DNA of 32,112 nucleotides from Erysipelotrichaceae bacterium (GTDB lineage: Bacteria; Bacillota_I; Bacilli_A; Erysipelotrichales; Erysipelotrichaceae). Made by a program: the position numbers and the translations under genes. Location of the stretch: positions 1 through 32,112 of the forward strand of contig JAFYHT010000011.1 in the NCBI GenBank assembly GCA_017539025.1. The letters run 5' to 3'. Position 1 is the first letter of the stretch. Every line of letters starts with the position of its first letter. The notes under the pieces are model-generated. The model saw only the letters and a program-made list of their open reading frames with translations. It ran no database searches and was not told the origin of the DNA. Below, one piece after another: positions 32,029-32,112 of this stretch.

Positions 32029-32112
32029 CTAGATCTTCAATAATCTTTCATAAACCTCATCAGGATCGATCAGTTTCCCATCGATATAACGTTCATAGAT
32101 ATTCCTGTCATC
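32029..32112 (-). CDS. 3' end of an unidentified minus-strand gene
   Basis: An open frame enters from the window edge and ends at a TAG (32029-32031). It encodes the last 27 residues, including YIDGKLIDPDEVYERLLKI, which have normal protein-like composition and the codon style of the neighbouring genes. A terminator separates it from the convergent gene. Too short to identify; the true start lies outside the window. Confidence 0.55.
   Translation of the reverse strand, partial: DDRNIYERYIDGKLIDPDEVYERLLKI

Noticed and set aside
1..32112. tRNA, rRNA, CRISPR array, transposase or phage genes
   Set aside because: Looked for on both strands by eye. No cloverleaf with CCA-like end, no regular repeat-spacer series and no recombinase motif was seen.

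Overview
The window looks like chromosome of a low-to-moderate GC Bacillota, most plausibly an Erysipelotrichia-type gut bacterium. The basis is the compact pth–mfd–rqcP order, strong AAGGAGG-type ribosome binding sites, TATAAT promoters, many ATGA/TAATG gene overlaps, U-tailed hairpin terminators, an MsmX-type ABC ATPase, several PTS transporters and a large set of carbohydrate esterases. This assignment is inference; no rRNA or other taxonomic marker lies in the window. I found no tRNA, rRNA, CRISPR array, insertion sequence or prophage.

Region 1 (1-13.95 kb) is a catabolic island rich in ester hydrolases. On the plus strand are the 3' part of a type-B carboxylesterase and a DUF3237-like protein. 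Facing them is an eight-gene minus-strand operon running from about 11.4 kb down to 1.78 kb: alpha/beta hydrolase, sialate-O-acetylesterase-type SGNH enzyme, Nif3/DUF34 protein, Cys-rich membrane protein, CE2-like SGNH esterase, P-loop small-molecule kinase, GH13_18-type (sucrose phosphorylase family) glycoside phosphorylase and a large esterase. Divergent from it are an MsmX/UgpC-type sugar ABC ATPase, preceded by a long hairpin-rich leader, and one more alpha/beta esterase. Taken together: ester groups are removed, the sugar is cleaved by phosphorolysis, and a released product may be phosphorylated.

Region 2 (13.97-21.03 kb) is a housekeeping minus-strand operon read in the order mnmE, tatD, an anchored unknown protein, pth, mfd, rqcP. 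It covers tRNA modification, nuclease quality control, peptidyl-tRNA recycling, transcription-coupled repair and ribosome rescue. Most of its genes overlap.

Region 3 (21.1-27.7 kb) is sugar uptake and central metabolism: a fructose-6-phosphate aldolase/transaldolase-like enzyme, a tandem YegP/DUF1508 protein, an MBL-fold hydrolase co-transcribed with a glucose-superfamily PTS EIIBC, an RpiR-type regulator, and a complete ascorbate-type PTS (EIIA-EIIB-EIIC) behind a near-consensus promoter.

Region 4 (27.75-31.3 kb) is the most unusual part. It is a tight three-gene minus-strand operon: a two-TM XpaC-like protein, an unrecognised 175-residue protein, and a double AAA+ ATPase whose first ATPase module is Clp-D2-like but has lost the Walker residues, while the second is an intact CbbX/SpoVK-type module. 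A charged amphipathic-helix protein with a PVEEA-repeat tail is transcribed divergently. The window ends in the 3' end of another minus-strand gene.
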